Source of the DNA: Pseudomonas segetis
GTDB lineage: Bacteria; Pseudomonadota; Gammaproteobacteria; Pseudomonadales; Pseudomonadaceae
NCBI RefSeq assembly: GCF_900188155.1
Contig: NZ_FZOG01000001.1
Coordinates: forward strand, 372,001-436,000
Length of the DNA: 64,000 bases
Direction: 5' to 3'
Positions 18,487-28,946 of this stretch are shown here, piece by piece. The notes beneath the pieces were generated by a model, which worked only from the letters and a program-made list of their open reading frames with translations, did no database searches and was not told the DNA's origin. The position numbers were made by a program, and so were the translations under genes. Within the stretch, counting starts at the first letter, position 1, and every line of letters starts with the position of its first letter.

Positions 18487-19584
18487 ATGCGCCTGATCGC
18501 TCGTATGCTCGCCCTGTCATTACCCCTGCTGTACAGCTTGCCCAGCCTGGCCGCAACGGTTACCGACCTTTATGAAGTACGGGAAGCAGGCGCTAGCCAG
18601 CAGCCTGATAAGCGCGATGCTGAATTAGGCCGTGCTTTGGACACTCTGGTCCTGCGCCTGACCGGCAAGCCCGATGGCTCGAAAAATCCCGATTTGGCCG
18701 AGGTTTATAAAGATCCGCAACAAATTGTTACTCAGTATGGTTTCGAGGGCGACAGCATTGTTGTCAGTTTCGATCCCGCAAGCGTTGATCGCGCATTGCG
18801 CCAGGCGGGCATGCCGATCTGGAGCGCCAATCGCCCGGCGGTGATGACCTGGTGGCTGAACGAAGATCTTAACGGTACTAGCCTGGTCGGTGATGGCCTG
18901 GCCAGCGCCGAGCCCTTGAGTCGGGCAGCGCAGCATCGCGGCCTGCCCTTGCGCCTGCCCTTGGCTGATCTCAGCGAGCAACTGGTGGCTACTGCAGAAA
19001 ACCTGAGTGCCAAGTCGCCTGACGAACTGCGCAGCGCGTCTGAACGTTACTCGGCCGATGCACTGTTGGCGGTGCAGGCACGTGAAGCCGATGGTCAGTG
19101 GAGCGCCGACTGGCGGCTCTGGGTCGGCAGCGATAGCTTCAATGGCAGCGCGCAAGGTGCGGATCAAGCTGCAGTCGCAGATTCGGTGATGATGGCCGTG
19201 AGCGAGTTGCTGGCAAAACGTTTCGTCGCGGCTGCTGGTTCTTCAACAGATTTGACCTTGGAGATCGAGGGCGCGAGCCTGGCTCGTTATGCTGAGGTTC
19301 AACGGATCCTGGAGCCATTCGAGTCGAGTTTTATCAAGGTTGATAACGGTCGCCTGGTATTCAAGGTCAAGGCCAATGCCGAACAACTACGTTCCCAGCT
19401 GGCGCTGGCACAATTGCAGGAAATCCCCGCCACGGCCGACCCTGAACCTGCCCAGGGCAATGCCCAGGTCCCGACCGAAACCGGGACCGGGACCGAGGAG
19501 GGTGCGCCAGGCAGTGCTACGCCACAACCTCCAACACCTCAAAGTAATGTGCCAAAGGCAAACGTATTGCGTTTTCGCTGGTAA
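18487..19584 (+). CDS. DUF2066 domain periplasmic protein
   Basis: A 365-residue protein with a signal peptide (LIARMLALSLPLLYSLPSLAA). The mature region begins TVTDLYEVREAGASQQPDKRD and continues with the DALLAVQAREADGQWSADWRLW region typical of DUF2066. The last ~70 residues are low-complexity and rich in P, T, G and E, ending NVLRFRW. Its conserved position between purM and a permease/hda is typical of Pseudomonas. Function unknown. Confidence 0.85.
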   Translation: MRLIARMLALSLPLLYSLPSLAATVTDLYEVREAGASQQPDKRDAELGRALDTLVLRLTGKPDGSKNPDLAEVYKDPQQIVTQYGFEGDSIVVSFDPASVDRALRQAGMPIWSANRPAVMTWWLNEDLNGTSLVGDGLASAEPLSRAAQHRGLPLRLPLADLSEQLVATAENLSAKSPDELRSASERYSADALLAVQAREADGQWSADWRLWVGSDSFNGSAQGADQAAVADSVMMAVSELLAKRFVAAAGSSTDLTLEIEGASLARYAEVQRILEPFESSFIKVDNGRLVFKVKANAEQLRSQLALAQLQEIPATADPEPAQGNAQVPTETGTGTEEGAPGSATPQPPTPQSNVPKANVLRFRW

Positions 19585-19607
19585 TTACCGAGCTACATCG
19601 ATTTATC

Positions 19608-19641
19608 AAAGCAACCGCTGACAACCAAGGGTTGCTTTTTT
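19608..19641 (+). terminator. Rho-independent terminator after the DUF2066 gene
   Basis: AAAGCAACC at 19608-19616 pairs with GGTTGCTTT, and the right arm runs into six Ts. The loop is about 13 bases. It separates the DUF2066 gene from the permease gene. Confidence 0.8.
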
Positions 19642-19674
19642 AGCTGCACCGACAAGACGACCTGGGGATTTAGG

Positions 19675-20745
19675 ATGAAGGCTCTGCCACGCTGGTATTT
19701 GATCGTTGGGTTTGTGCTGTTGGTGTGGTTGCTCTATCTGCTGGGGCCGATGCTGTCTCCCTTTATTATCGCCATTGTGCTGGCGTATATGGGTGACCCA
19801 CTGGTTGACCGGTTGGAGCGAATGAAGATTTCACGCACTTGGGGCGTGATCATTGTCTTCGCCATTTTCAGCCTGGTATTGACCATCTTGCTGGTGGTGC
19901 TGGTCCCACTGCTGGGCAAGCAACTGGTACGCCTGTACGAGCTGGTGCCGCAGATGATTGACTGGACGCAGCACATCGCACTGCCTTGGGTGCAGGCGAA
20001 GTTTGGTCTCAATGACAATTTCTGGCGTCTCGACCAGCTCAAGGGCGCGCTCTCGGACAATCTGGGGAAAACCACAGATATCGTCAGCATGGTGGTTAAA
20101 AAAGTTACAGCCTCGGGTATGGCCCTGGTCGGCTGGGTGGCCAACCTGCTGCTGATCCCGGTGGTTAGCTTTTATCTGATGCGCGACTGGGACCTGATGG
20201 TGGCAAAACTCCGTTTGATGCTGCCGCGCCATCAGGAAGAAACCGTTGTCAAACTGATGGGCGAGTGCCATGAAGTAATTGGCGCCTTTATGCGCGGGCA
20301 ACTATTGGTAATGCTGGCGTTGGGCGTGATGTACGCCACAGGCTTGATGGTGATCGGCCTTGAGCTTGGCTTGTTGATCGGGGTATTTGCAGGGCTGGCC
20401 AGTATTGTTCCGTATCTGGGTGTATTTGTTGGTATTTCATCTGCACTGATTGCCGGGCTCTTCCAGTTTGGCCTCGATCCCTATCCATTGCTGGCCATTG
20501 CGGCAGTCTTTGTCGTGGGGCAAATGCTCGAAGGCATGCTGTTAACACCATGGTTGGTAGGTGACCGCATTGGCTTGCACCCTGTTGCCGTTATTTTCGC
20601 GATCATGGCTGGCGGCCAACTATTCGGTTTTTCCGGGATTCTTCTGGCGCTCCCCGTTGCCGCAGTAATCATGGTTTTGCTACGCCATGCCCATGATTTT
20701 TATAAGCAGTCTGGCGCTTATAATAATGGCGAGGTAATTGATTAA
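19675..20745 (+). CDS. AI-2E/PerM family transporter (first copy)
   Basis: A 356-residue membrane protein with about 8 helices. It shows paired N-terminal helices, a soluble central segment (about residues 85-150), the LLIPVVSFYLMRDWD motif and the GLASIVPYLGVFVG signature of the AI-2E exporter/PerM family. Members have been linked to AI-2 export or Na+/H+ antiport, but no substrate can be assigned here. A paralogue of the same family lies at 51536-52615. It is on the same strand as hda, 238 bp upstream. Confidence 0.9.
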   Translation: MKALPRWYLIVGFVLLVWLLYLLGPMLSPFIIAIVLAYMGDPLVDRLERMKISRTWGVIIVFAIFSLVLTILLVVLVPLLGKQLVRLYELVPQMIDWTQHIALPWVQAKFGLNDNFWRLDQLKGALSDNLGKTTDIVSMVVKKVTASGMALVGWVANLLLIPVVSFYLMRDWDLMVAKLRLMLPRHQEETVVKLMGECHEVIGAFMRGQLLVMLALGVMYATGLMVIGLELGLLIGVFAGLASIVPYLGVFVGISSALIAGLFQFGLDPYPLLAIAAVFVVGQMLEGMLLTPWLVGDRIGLHPVAVIFAIMAGGQLFGFSGILLALPVAAVIMVLLRHAHDFYKQSGAYNNGEVID

Positions 20746-20983
20746 TTTTAATCAATCGTTTTGTGTATCGAAGCATGCAGCGGGTTTAAGTATAAAGAGT
20801 AAGGGCGAACGTTTTGTTCAGGCGTTTAACTAAAACGTGGCCTGTTTCATGTTGCTTTATCAGGCCTAAGCCCTTGAGTTGAGCTGCAAAATGCATCAAT
20901 GACATCCGGGGCCGAAGACTATAAACTTCCCGCTCTTTATGGAGAGTCTCCAGCTAGCGCTTAGATGAGCCGCAAAACCCAGT

Positions 20984-21688
20984 ATGAAACCGATTCAGCT
21001 GCCATTAGGTGTGCGTCTACGCGATGACGCCACGTTTGCCAACTTCTACCCTGGAGCCAATGCTGCGGCGCTGGGCTATGTTGAGCGCCTATGTGACGTT
21101 GATGCGGGCTGGACGGAGAGTCTTATCTATCTGTGGGGCGCGCACGGCGTCGGTCGCAGCCACCTGATGCAGGCTGCCTGCCTGAAGTTTGAGCAGCGTG
21201 ACGAATTGGCGGTGTACTTGCCCCTGGCTGATGTTGCCGTGCATGGCATTGCCTTGCTCGATAATCTCGAGCGTTGCGAACTGGTTTGTCTGGATGACCT
21301 TGAAGCCGTTGCCGGCCAGCCCATCTGGGAAGAGGCGCTCTTTCACTTGTTCAATCGATTGCGCGACAGTGGCCGCAAGCTGTTGCTGTCTGCCAACACC
21401 TCGCCCCGCGAATTGAAGATCAAGCTGCCTGATTTGAAGTCGCGCCTGACTCTGGCGCTGGTATTCCAACTGCAGGGACTATCTGATGAAGATAAACTGC
21501 GTGCCCTGCAACTGCGTGCCTCACGTCGTGGCCTGCATATGAGTGAAGAAGTCGGGCGGTTTATCCTCACGCGTGGCGAGCGCAGCATGAATGCCCTGTT
21601 TGACCTGCTTGAGGAGTTGGATCAAGCGTCGCTGCAAGCCCAGCGTAAATTGACCATTCCCTTTCTCAAAGAAACTCTCGGCTGGTAA
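20984..21688 (+). CDS. hda: DnaA regulatory inactivator Hda
   Basis: AAA+ protein that, with the beta clamp, stimulates DnaA-ATP hydrolysis and so prevents over-initiation. The 234-residue protein begins MKPIQLPLGVRLRDDATF, where QLPLGV is the clamp-binding motif. It has LWGAHGVGRSHLMQA (Walker A), LVCLDDLEAV (Walker B), and sensor and arginine-finger regions near LSANTSPREL and LKSRLTLALVFQL. A pair of 103-bp repeats starts directly after its stop codon. Confidence 0.95.
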   Translation: MKPIQLPLGVRLRDDATFANFYPGANAAALGYVERLCDVDAGWTESLIYLWGAHGVGRSHLMQAACLKFEQRDELAVYLPLADVAVHGIALLDNLERCELVCLDDLEAVAGQPIWEEALFHLFNRLRDSGRKLLLSANTSPRELKIKLPDLKSRLTLALVFQLQGLSDEDKLRALQLRASRRGLHMSEEVGRFILTRGERSMNALFDLLEELDQASLQAQRKLTIPFLKETLGW

Positions 21689-21689
21689 A

Positions 21690-21792
21690 AATCTGCTTTG
21701 AAGCGACTGCGCTTGCTGATACTGCGTTGAATGGCTACCCGAAAATGCTCACTTACAGGAGTAAGCTCCGCGTTTCAGGCAGCCATTCGCCT
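21690..21792 (+). repeat. 103-bp interspersed repeat, copy 1
   Basis: It begins immediately after the hda stop codon. It is identical to 21877-21979 except for one base (AATGGCT here, AATAGCT there). It contains an 8-bp inverted repeat GAATGGCT...AGCCATTC and an inner hairpin CTTAC-AGGA-GTAAG. It looks like a dispersed intergenic element of pseudomonads rather than coding sequence. Confidence 0.9.
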
Positions 21793-21876
21793 TGTCTGAG
21801 CTGCGCTCGTTACGCTTGAAAGCCAGATTTTAAGCTTGCATATAGAAGCGCATAAGTTCTTTGTTGGCTGGGTTGC

Positions 21877-21979
21877 AATCTGCTTTGAAGCGACTGCGCT
21901 TGCTGATACTGCGTTGAATAGCTACCCGAAAATGCTCACTTACAGGAGTAAGCTCCGCGTTTCAGGCAGCCATTCGCCT
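21877..21979 (+). repeat. 103-bp interspersed repeat, copy 2
   Basis: Direct repeat of 21690-21792 at a period of 187 bp, with one mismatch that weakens the outer inverted repeat. It ends 2 bp before the stop codon of the convergent DUF2069 gene. The 84-bp spacer 21793-21876 has no second copy in the window. Confidence 0.9.
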
Positions 21980-21981
21980 GA

Positions 21982-23340
<1,359 letters not shown>

Positions 23341-23509
23341 GTGCGGGTTCGCATCTTGCGTCAGGTGGCGACTATTCTAACCGTGTCGAGCGTTGATGTG
23401 CGTAGCCCTGTGTGCAGTAAAGCCTTGCATTGAGTTGTCGATTAAGGGCACAACTGACTCATATTAAGGACAATAGCGTGGCTATACTGCGGTCAGCTAA
23501 GGAGAAGGC

Positions 23510-24736
23510 ATGCGCCAACAGTTAAGAGAATGGTTCGAGTTCTGGCGGTTTCTGTTCCAGCGGTTTTTTGCCGATCAGGGCACAAGCAATGCGGCTGCGC
23601 TGACCTACACCACGCTGTTTGCCGTTGTGCCGATGATGACTGTCACCTTTACCATGCTCTCGGCGATTCCTGCTTTTCAGGGCACGGATGAGCAAATCCA
23701 GAATTTCGTGTTTCGCAATTTCGTGCCTTCGGCGGGCGAGACTGTCCAGGAGTATTTGCGAAACTTCACCGTCCAGGCGCGTCAGCTGACCTGGATTGGG
23801 GTGATTATTTTGGCGGTTACTGCATTTTTAATGCTGGTGACCATCGAGAAAACCTTCAACACTATTTGGCGCGTGCGCCAGGCAAGGCGTGGCGTCTCCA
23901 GCTTCTTGCTGTATTGGGCGATCCTCAGCCTGGGGCCGATCTTGCTCGGCGCCGGGTTTGCCATCAGCACCTATGTTGCATCCTTGTCGCTGATGTCTGG
24001 CCCGGATGCATTGATAGGGGCCAAGACCCTGCTGCGCTTTATGCCTCTTATCTTCAGCGTGGCAGCTTTCACCTTGTTATATGCCACCGTTCCCAATGCA
24101 CAGGTGCCGCTTAAGCATGCGTTGCTTGGCGGCCTGTTTACGGCGGTATTGTTTGAGGTGGCCAAGATGATATTTGGCTTGTATGTACGTTTCTTCCCGG
24201 GCTATCAGCTCATTTATGGCGCGTTCGCCACCGTGCCGCTGTTTTTGCTCTGGATATATTTGTCCTGGTTGATTGTGCTGTTTGGCGCTGAGCTGGTGTG
24301 CAACCTGTCTTCGTCCTACCAGTGGCGCCGTATGGACATTCCAAAGATTTTGCTGGTAATGGCGGTTTTGCGTGTGTTCTATGAGCGGCAACAGTCGGGT
24401 TTGAAGGTTCGCTATCGTGATGTTCGCCGTAAAGGCTGGCGGCTGCCCGAGCATGAATGGGAAGAGGTACTGGGGTTTCTTGAGAATCAGCGCCTAGTCA
24501 CGACCAGCGGAGCCGGTGCCTGGGTGCTGATTCGAGACCTCAACAGTTTCTCTTTGCAGCGGCTGGTCAGTCAAAGCCCGTGGCCGATGCCACAAATAGA
24601 GCAACTACCGCAGGCATTGGATGAGCCATGGTACCCGGCACTGCGTGATGTGCTTGAGCGCTTCCATGAGCAGCAGGCACATTTGTTCGAGGGCAGCCTG
24701 GCACAGTGGCTACAGCCTGCAACGACTGACAAATAG
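23510..24736 (+). CDS. YihY/virulence factor BrkB family membrane protein
   Basis: A 408-residue inner-membrane protein with six predicted helices in the first ~270 residues. The hallmark [20 protein letters not shown] and [18 protein letters not shown] motifs are those of the YihY family. The cytoplasmic C-terminal ~140 residues resemble a winged-helix extension. It is often misnamed ribonuclease BN. AAGGAG precedes ATG 23510. A perfect 7-bp hairpin straddles the stop codon. Confidence 0.92.
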   Translation: MRQQLREWFEFWRFLFQRFFADQGTSNAAALTYTTLFAVVPMMTVTFTMLSAIPAFQGTDEQIQNFVFRNFVPSAGETVQEYLRNFTVQARQLTWIGVIILAVTAFLMLVTIEKTFNTIWRVRQARRGVSSFLLYWAILSLGPILLGAGFAISTYVASLSLMSGPDALIGAKTLLRFMPLIFSVAAFTLLYATVPNAQVPLKHALLGGLFTAVLFEVAKMIFGLYVRFFPGYQLIYGAFATVPLFLLWIYLSWLIVLFGAELVCNLSSSYQWRRMDIPKILLVMAVLRVFYERQQSGLKVRYRDVRRKGWRLPEHEWEEVLGFLENQRLVTTSGAGAWVLIRDLNSFSLQRLVSQSPWPMPQIEQLPQALDEPWYPALRDVLERFHEQQAHLFEGSLAQWLQPATTDK

Positions 24737-24745
24737 TGTCAGTTT
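24725..24745 (+). terminator. Weak hairpin at the yihY stop codon
   Basis: ACTGACA/TGTCAGT with a 5-base loop; the stop codon lies within the loop. Only two or three Ts follow, so termination would be weak. Confidence 0.4.
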
Positions 24746-24956
24746 ACGGCGAACTGCCGCCCAGCCGGGTTGCGGCTATTGTCGGTATGCTGCATGTGGC
24801 GGGTCGGCCAGGGGCTGGCATGGTTCTGGCAGAGGGTTTGTTCAAGGCATCAAGAGCACTGCGCCTTGGGTTGCAGGGCTGGCGGTTTGGCCGGGGAAGA
24901 ACAGGCAAGTATTCGAGCTGTGATAAAGCAGACAATCTGGGAGCTTAAAGCTGGAT

Positions 24957-25172
24957 ATGAGTACAAGAAAGGGCAAGGTTGTACCGCTGTGTGCCTATGA
25001 CTCGGATGCAGCGCTTGAGCGGTTGAACCGGCTGACGGGACTGCGTTTTAGCCATTGGCCTGAATCACTTGTCGCCCATGCTCACACGCATGCCGAGGTG
25101 GTTGAGCCGTCCAGCGCAGAGCCTGTGGTGGCCGAGAGCATTTCGGCGTCAGAGCATCAAGCCAGCGCCTGA
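24957..25172 (+). CDS. Small hypothetical protein
   Basis: A 71-residue frame beginning MSTRKGKVVPLCAYDSDAALERLNRLTGLRF, with an acidic, alanine/serine-rich tail. The N-terminal half has ordinary coding character (Asp/Arg/Leu mix), and the ATG has only a distant GGAG upstream. Its last 16 bp overlap the end of the convergent gene at 25157-25588. I do not recognise a family. It could be spurious, but it fills an otherwise empty gap on the coding strand after yihY. Confidence 0.45.
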   Translation: MSTRKGKVVPLCAYDSDAALERLNRLTGLRFSHWPESLVAHAHTHAEVVEPSSAEPVVAESISASEHQASA

Positions 25173-25588
25173 TGACCTGCGCTGGCTTCGAGTTCGGCAG
25201 CTTGTACAAAGAGCTCTTCAACTGCCAGGGTTTGAAAGCTCACTGCGCTGCGCAGCTGCAACTGCATGTCTTCGATTTGTAGCTTGAAGGGCAGTCGTGC
25301 AATGCCGGACAGCATGATCTTGTGGTGAGTATTGACCTGGCCATGATCAATCGCAATTTCACGCCGTTTTCCCGCGTCCATATAGGTCACAAACAGCGAT
25401 GCAGGCAAGTTGGCTAGCCCCGGAACATGCAGCCAGACCGCCACGTTGTACTCAGCGATGCGCCCTTCGAAAGCACTCACTTGCTGACGAGCACTTTTAA
25501 CTATTTGAGAGGGGACGTTGCCGATCAATGTGTCGTGTGGCTGGGGCATTTTGGCATCCGGGCTGAGAACTGATTTCGACATCACCAT
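25157..25588 (-). CDS. Conserved hypothetical protein
   Basis: A 143-residue soluble protein without a signal peptide, starting MVMSKSVLSPDAKMPQPHD (ATG 25582 is an alternative). It has an extended beta-rich middle (VAVWLHVPGLANLPASLFV) and a helical C-terminus (VSFQTLAVEELFVQAAELE). I do not recognise the family. It lies 106 bp downstream of the PilZ-like gene on the same strand and overlaps the small ORF on the other strand at its 3' end. Confidence 0.6.
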   Translation of the reverse strand: MVMSKSVLSPDAKMPQPHDTLIGNVPSQIVKSARQQVSAFEGRIAEYNVAVWLHVPGLANLPASLFVTYMDAGKRREIAIDHGQVNTHHKIMLSGIARLPFKLQIEDMQLQLRSAVSFQTLAVEELFVQAAELEASAGHQALA

Positions 25589-25694
25589 TGGGGCAAATTA
25601 TAAACCTCGGTGTGCGCTGCAAACTGTGCGCTCAAGCGATAACCGGCGTGATCAGTCTCGCAGATTTAAGGATTCGCCAGGACGCTCAGGGGGC

Positions 25695-27104
25695 TTAGCC
25701 CAGTCCCATCGGATGACGACTTACCAATGGCGTGCTGAGGTTTGAGGCCGGCAGCGGCAGGATCTTCTGGCTGTTGGAATTGGCGAGTTGCAGCCAAATA
25801 CTTTCACCCTCGACAAACTGACCAAGTGGTAGCCATAAACCGTGATGCCAGCCGCTGCCGATGGCTGGTGTACTTTGCAGCAAGCCCGGATGGGTTTGTG
25901 CAACAGGTGCCCTGCGTAGCCAGACCGGGCGAGGCAGCCCCTTTAGGTAGCGCAGGCCAATATGCAAGCCTGCGGGATTCAGGTGGCGCCAGCGTACCAA
26001 TGCCAGAGTGGGTGTCTCGCTGCTGTTGACAATCAGTACGAGCTGACCGACTTGCAGCGCTTTGGCTCGATCCGAGTGGCAGAGTATGCGGGCGCCGCCC
26101 GGGCTGGTATCGATTACCTGGACTTCGATGCGGGGCGGACGCTGCCCCAGCAATTGTGCATGGATAGTATTGAGCCCAACCAGTAAGTCACAGTTCGATG
26201 GCGCTTCGGCACGCTCATGGCGCCGTTGCTGGCGTCCCATCCAATGTTGCTGGACATGGTTGAGGACTTTGCTCTCGGCAGCCGTTCGCAGTGGAGCGGG
26301 TTCATGCAATGCAACCAATAGAGCGCCAAGTTCAAAGCGGCGCAAATACTGGGGATCGCCCGTCACGGACTGGTCAAGACTCAAGCAGGGTCGTGATTCG
26401 CTGAGGTCAACGATCGGGCCCTCGACATCGTCCTCTGCGTCCCAGGGTAAAAGCCGCGCTAATCCTGTAATCGGAGCCAGGGCGCTAAATAGCAGCAGGC
26501 ACTCGCCTTCATGCAGGTGAAACGGGTTACTCAGCGCCATTAACAGCATTTGCTGGTAAACGCCGCGCAGCGTTGGAGAAGGCGCAGGCTTGAAGGCAGC
26601 GGCCACAGGTTCATCCAGGCAGGCCTGATGTTCGCCGATCCAATACAGCAGGTGGCTGTCACGCCATAGGCTGGGCGGTGGCTCTTGGTAGACCTGGTAA
26701 TGGCGCAATTGGGTTTGTGCCAGGAAATGCTGCGCCATATACAGGCACCACGCCAGGTGCGGGCGCGACGGGTTGCGGCCTTGGAGAATTTGCAGCAACA
26801 AGCGCTTAAAGCCAATTGCCAGTTCGCTGCACAGGTGTATGTACATCACCGGAGGCGGGGTGTGGCTTTGCTGGGAAAGCGAGTAGTGGCGATATTCATC
26901 GCTGAAGTTTTGCAGCGCGCGCTGTCTTTCGAGTAAGGTCATCGTGCTGCGATTGAGCCGAAACAAAAGGCTGACGACTTGTTCCAGGGCAGCTTCAAGG
27001 GAGGCCATGCGAGCGTTGCTGAAACATTCCGCGAGCTCGGACTGTGGCACACACTGTTCATCAATGATGTCCGGCACCTCCAGGCGCAAGGCATCGAGCG
27101 TCAT
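25695..27104 (-). CDS. PilZ-like domain protein
   Basis: A 469-residue cytoplasmic protein. The first ~280 residues are helical without a known signature. The C-terminal part has QQRRHERA followed about 25 residues later by VQVIDTSPGGARI. This is the PilZ pattern (RxxxR, then D/NxSxxG) for c-di-GMP binding, although the arginine motif is not a clean match. ATG 27104 is chosen because AGGG sits 5 bases upstream; the TTG at 27152 would overlap the divergent gene. Only 30 bp separate the two divergent start codons. A c-di-GMP receptor role is inferred. Confidence 0.7.
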   Translation of the reverse strand: MTLDALRLEVPDIIDEQCVPQSELAECFSNARMASLEAALEQVVSLLFRLNRSTMTLLERQRALQNFSDEYRHYSLSQQSHTPPPVMYIHLCSELAIGFKRLLLQILQGRNPSRPHLAWCLYMAQHFLAQTQLRHYQVYQEPPPSLWRDSHLLYWIGEHQACLDEPVAAAFKPAPSPTLRGVYQQMLLMALSNPFHLHEGECLLLFSALAPITGLARLLPWDAEDDVEGPIVDLSESRPCLSLDQSVTGDPQYLRRFELGALLVALHEPAPLRTAAESKVLNHVQQHWMGRQQRRHERAEAPSNCDLLVGLNTIHAQLLGQRPPRIEVQVIDTSPGGARILCHSDRAKALQVGQLVLIVNSSETPTLALVRWRHLNPAGLHIGLRYLKGLPRPVWLRRAPVAQTHPGLLQSTPAIGSGWHHGLWLPLGQFVEGESIWLQLANSNSQKILPLPASNLSTPLVSRHPMGLG

Positions 27105-27134
27105 ATCAACCCTGCCAGCACGAGGATCGAATAC

Positions 27135-27614
27135 ATGGCTGCACAACTCCAATGGGTCATTCGTATAGTTCTAGGCGTATTTGCAGTGGTCGTCCTGACA
27201 GCATGCTCAGACGCGACTGGTGTTGACCAGTATGGACGCAAGGTACCTGTTGAGCGGATCGAAGGCCAGTGGTTAGTTATCAATTATTGGGCCGAGTGGT
27301 GCGCACCTTGTCGAACTGAAATTCCTCAGCTCAATGCCTTGGATAAAGAGTTGGCCGGCAAAGGCGTCAGTGTCCTTGGAGTGAACTTCGATAACTTGCA
27401 GGGCGCAGAACTTGAAAAGGTCAGTGAGGCGTTGGGCATCACCTTCACGGTATTGGCCAGCGATCCCGCCGAGCGTTACAAATTGCCGCGCAGTGAAGCC
27501 TTGCCGGTAACTTATATCATTGATGATAGCGGGCGTACGCGTGAGCGCTTGCTGGGCGAGCAAACCGCAGAAGGCATCAAGACCAAGCTCGCGCAGCTAA
27601 AGGCCGAGGGCTAG
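27135..27614 (+). CDS. TlpA/ResA-like thioredoxin lipoprotein
   Basis: A 159-residue protein with a lipoprotein signal (VIRIVLGVFAVVVLTAC; lipobox LTAC) followed by a thioredoxin fold. It has the redox motif WCAPC in NYWAEWCAPCRTEIPQLN and the cis-proline region EALPVTYIID. It is probably a membrane-tethered periplasmic thiol-disulphide oxidoreductase. The start is ATG 27135; upstream frame extensions would overlap the divergent PilZ-like gene. acyP follows 6 bp downstream. Confidence 0.9.
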   Translation: MAAQLQWVIRIVLGVFAVVVLTACSDATGVDQYGRKVPVERIEGQWLVINYWAEWCAPCRTEIPQLNALDKELAGKGVSVLGVNFDNLQGAELEKVSEALGITFTVLASDPAERYKLPRSEALPVTYIIDDSGRTRERLLGEQTAEGIKTKLAQLKAEG

Positions 27615-27620
27615 AACGAG

Positions 27621-27908
27621 ATGAGCAATGAACCGGAAGCCAGAACCAGCTTGCATGGATACATCAGTGGACGGGTGCAAGGCGTGGGTTTTCGCCTGGC
27701 CACGGCCGCGCAAGCCGAGCAACTGGGCATTGATGGTTGGGTGAGGAACTTGCCGGACGGCCGGGTAGAGGTGATGTGCGAGGGTGAAGGGCAAGCCGTC
27801 GAGGCGATGCGTAAATGGCTTGAGCAGGGTCCGAAAAAGGCCAGGGTCGAGGCTGTTGCCCTGACCGAGCAAGGTGTTCAGGGGATCGCAGGTTTTATCA
27901 TTCGCTGA
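27621..27908 (+). CDS. acyP: Acylphosphatase
   Basis: A 95-residue enzyme hydrolysing acyl phosphates. The active-site loop SGRVQGVGFR supplies the phosphate-binding arginine, and GWVRNLPDGRVEVMCEGE supplies the catalytic asparagine. It is co-directional with the thioredoxin lipoprotein and probably co-transcribed. Confidence 0.95.
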   Translation: MSNEPEARTSLHGYISGRVQGVGFRLATAAQAEQLGIDGWVRNLPDGRVEVMCEGEGQAVEAMRKWLEQGPKKARVEAVALTEQGVQGIAGFIIR

Positions 27909-27968
27909 TGGAGCAACCCCCTGTTTCACTTGCCCTGCGACTGCCCGCACAAGCGAGCAGCCTTGTGT

Positions 27969-28922
27969 CTAGTTGCTGCCGGGGTCGGCGACCAGGCGCC
28001 CGGCATCCTTGGTCAGTGAGCGCAAGAATGCCTCTTGCAGCTCGGGGTCGTTGCGGGTCAGTTCGATCAGGCTTTGTTCCAGTTCGCTGGCTTCCTCTTC
28101 GAGGCCCAGTTCGGAAAGCCGTTTGACGCGATGCACCCACTGGCGAGTGTCGTCGCCTTCCAGATCATCATAAATAAGCCTGTGCGCCTCGTTGAGCTTG
28201 CCACGCAGTGTTCGGCTGACCATCAAGCTGGCATCGGCCCGGACTTCGCTGTCCGGATCCTCGACACTGATAAGCAAGGAGCTGACGCGACTGATGTCCT
28301 GTTCGGCAAATGGGCTGTCGAGCAGGTTGATGCGCAGCACGCCGCTGCGATCAGTTGAAAGCTCATGCTGTTCATTGCCAGCCTTGACCAGCACCGGACG
28401 TTCAGACCAGGGCAGGCTCGAATATTCGAGCCGGGCATCCTGGCGCTGCTCGTCGATACTGGCCAGGTTTTGTTGCGAGCGGCCGTTGGACTGCACATTC
28501 ATAAATGGGTTCAGGCCGGCAAAGCCGTAGCTGATCCAGTCTTTGGTTGCGGTGTCAGGCAGGCTGCCCAGCAAGACCACATTCAATATATTGGCACCCA
28601 CGCCAGCCACTACGGCTACAGCACCGAGCGGAATCTCGTACAACTCGCGCCAAGGTTGATAGGGCGTGTAGCGGTCGTATTTACGTGTGACTTCAAATAC
28701 GGTGACCTCAAAGGTCTTTTGCTCATTTATCCGCACACGGCGCTGTGGCAGTTCAAGCACGCCGGGTTGACCGGCGTCTATCAGCAGGCTGTGGTCGAGT
28801 AATTTGCGCTCGATGCGTTCCTCATGTTCGCTGCGTTGAGGAAGTTGGTTGGCGCAGCCGCTCAGAAAAACGGCGCCGCAAAGTGCGGCGCCGCCAAGGC
28901 GTAGGGTGTTTCTATTGAACAT
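27969..28922 (-). CDS. Conserved hypothetical lipoprotein
   Basis: A 317-residue protein with a lipoprotein signal (LGGAALCGAVFLSGC) and a mature part starting ANQLPQRSEHEERIERKL. A hydrophobic stretch near residues 97-120 (IPLGAVAVVAGVGANILNVVLLG) could be a second membrane contact. The C-terminal ~90 residues are acidic and helical. I know a homologue at the same position next to proS in Pseudomonas but no function. It is 24 bp downstream of proS on the same strand. Confidence 0.8.
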   Translation of the reverse strand: MFNRNTLRLGGAALCGAVFLSGCANQLPQRSEHEERIERKLLDHSLLIDAGQPGVLELPQRRVRINEQKTFEVTVFEVTRKYDRYTPYQPWRELYEIPLGAVAVVAGVGANILNVVLLGSLPDTATKDWISYGFAGLNPFMNVQSNGRSQQNLASIDEQRQDARLEYSSLPWSERPVLVKAGNEQHELSTDRSGVLRINLLDSPFAEQDISRVSSLLISVEDPDSEVRADASLMVSRTLRGKLNEAHRLIYDDLEGDDTRQWVHRVKRLSELGLEEEASELEQSLIELTRNDPELQEAFLRSLTKDAGRLVADPGSN

Positions 28923-28946
28923 GATGGCTCTTGCTATAGGCTGAAA

